Source of the DNA: 2-01-FULL-39-33 sp964361645
Lineage (GTDB): Bacteria; Patescibacteriota; Patescibacteriia; 2-01-FULL-39-33
Direction of reading: 5' to 3'
Assembly (NCBI GenBank): GCA_964361645.1
Contig: CAYIBK010000008.1
Span: 1-46,987, forward strand
Length of the DNA: 46,987 nt
Part shown: piece after piece, positions 46,099-46,987 of the stretch
Layout of the letters: each line of letters begins with the position of its first letter
How positions within the stretch are numbered: position 1 is the stretch's first letter
The notes under the pieces: generated by a model
What the model was told of the DNA's origin: nothing
The model's input: the letters and a program-made list of their open reading frames with translations, nothing else
Databases searched by the model: none
Made by a program: the position numbers and the translations under genes

Positions 46099-46987
46099 AT
46101 GAATGAAAAAACTCCAAAATTTAATGCTAAAATAAGTGAAATTTTGGCCGATTTAAAGCCGGGTGTCAGTGTTTGTCGGGAAACCGCTGAAGAATTTGAA
46201 ATTCGTAAGGAAGATATTAAATTTTATAGAGAAATAATGATACCGCCGCCAACGATTGCGCCTTGGGTAAGACAAAGACAAAGATATGGCTATTCTTTTT
46301 CAGATGAGTTGTCTAAAACAAAATCAAATCTGTCCGGCAAAGAGATGTTGGCAAATATGGATTCTGAAAGCCCGATGAAAGTTTACACCAACGATGAATG
46401 GTGGTCTGACGTTTGGAGTCCGACGGATTATGGAATTGACTATGATTTTTCCAAAAGTTTTTTTAAACAATTATATGAACTAAAATTACGAGTACCGCGG
46501 CCGGCAAAAATACAAGGTAAGGCAAGTGAAAACAGCGACTGGGGAATTGGCGGACAAAACTTCAAAAATTGTTACATGTACTATGGCGGGATGGATAATG
46601 AAAATGTTTTATATTCGGTCAGCGCGATGAAATCCCGTGATTCTATGGAATTATTTTTTGTTGACGAATGTGAATTATGCTATGAAGTATTTGAATCAAA
46701 ACGCTGTTATAAATGCCGATACCTTGAAAATAGCGAGAATTGCACAGATTGTTTGTTCGGCTTTGATCTTAAAAATTGCGAATACTGTTTTGGTTGCGTT
46801 AATTTGAGATACAAAAAATATTGCTTTTTTAATGAACAGCTGACCAAAGAGGCATTTGAAGAAAAACTTAAAGACATTAATTTTGGATCCAGAAGAGAGG
46901 TTGAGGAATGGACAAAAAAATTTGAGGAATTTCGCAAACAGCATGCCATACAGTCAAATGTCAGTTTAAAAGGCGTAGAAAATTCAA
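46099..46987 (+). CDS. Cys-rich protein, incomplete at the window edge
   Basis: An open frame with no stop codon before the window ends (296 codons visible). Residues 1-160 are soluble, with 'IMIPPPTIAPWVRQRQR' and 'EWWSDVWSPTDYGIDYDFSK'; then comes a Cys-rich region with CxxC-like pairs: 'DECELCYEVFESKRCYKCRY', 'NCTDCLFGFDLKNCEYCFGC', ending 'VNLRYKKYCFFNEQLTKEAF'. I recall this 'CxxCFGCxNLxxKxYCxxN' pattern from a common Patescibacteria family often misannotated as caib/baif protein. It probably binds zinc. It follows the ATPase by 8 nt, so they likely form one operon and may act together. Confidence 0.85.
   Translation, partial: MNEKTPKFNAKISEILADLKPGVSVCRETAEEFEIRKEDIKFYREIMIPPPTIAPWVRQRQRYGYSFSDELSKTKSNLSGKEMLANMDSESPMKVYTNDEWWSDVWSPTDYGIDYDFSKSFFKQLYELKLRVPRPAKIQGKASENSDWGIGGQNFKNCYMYYGGMDNENVLYSVSAMKSRDSMELFFVDECELCYEVFESKRCYKCRYLENSENCTDCLFGFDLKNCEYCFGCVNLRYKKYCFFNEQLTKEAFEEKLKDINFGSRREVEEWTKKFEEFRKQHAIQSNVSLKGVENS

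Noticed and set aside
46696..46949. Two minus-strand frames at the right edge
   Set aside because: Antisense of the Cys-rich gene; Phe/Lys/Ser-rich shadows without motifs.

Overview
This window looks like part of a Patescibacteria (Candidate Phyla Radiation) genome. It is AT-rich, uses the standard bacterial code (TAA, TAG and TGA all close genes, so it is not code 25), mostly lacks Shine-Dalgarno sites, and carries families typical of these bacteria: a DUF4012 protein, DUF3467, a short ProS, a SIMPL protein, many glycosyltransferases, a conjugation-type ATPase and a Cys-rich protein of the kind often misnamed 'caib/baif'. The exact lineage cannot be read from the sequence. It is a scaffold: two runs of exactly 100 N interrupt hrcA and dnaK.

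Layout. 1-8200: SIMPL protein, membrane protein, enolase, a phytoene-dehydrogenase-like oxidoreductase, and two consecutive cofactor-independent phosphoglycerate mutases (lower glycolysis). 8200-16950: envelope and polysaccharide genes (three GT2-type and one GT4 glycosyltransferases, DUF4012) plus a first MreB, interrupted at 14876-15245 by a nested inverted-repeat element. 16996-21353: DNA polymerase III delta', a BNR/Asp-box lipoprotein, ribosome recycling factor, a four-helix-bundle gene broken by UAG, and an M50 site-2 protease. 21357-24824: short minus-strand genes with their own promoters and terminators, repeats, and ProS. 24921-29315: a cell-elongation operon, mreB2-mreC-mreD-PBP2, then greA convergent with gyrB. 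32104-34408: two more minus-strand cassettes, one encoding an unknown protein with a J-like segment and a ThiS-like C-terminus. 34454-37122: membrane protein, class-1 isoprenoid-synthase-like protein, PD40 propeller protein. 37276-41705: a CIRCE-controlled heat-shock operon, hrcA-grpE-dnaK-DUF3467-dnaJ. 41808-42590: lysine-methyltransferase-like protein and tRNA-Glu(CUC). 42600-46987: mobile or accessory DNA with tRNA 3'-end fragments, a decayed serine recombinase inside 100-bp perfect inverted repeats, a VirD4/TraD-like ATPase and a Cys-rich protein cut by the window edge.

How it fits together. Two MreB paralogues, MreC, MreD and PBP2 point to a rod-type elongasome, and the glycosyltransferases and DUF4012 protein to surface polysaccharide. 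The phytoene-dehydrogenase-like and isoprenoid-synthase-like proteins hint at lipid or isoprenoid chemistry, though they are 30 kb apart. At least six intergenic repeat families are present. Most items of interest lie in the minus-strand cassettes, the paralogous pairs and the recombinase region. No calculation or database search was run; all calls come from reading the sequence and recalling families.
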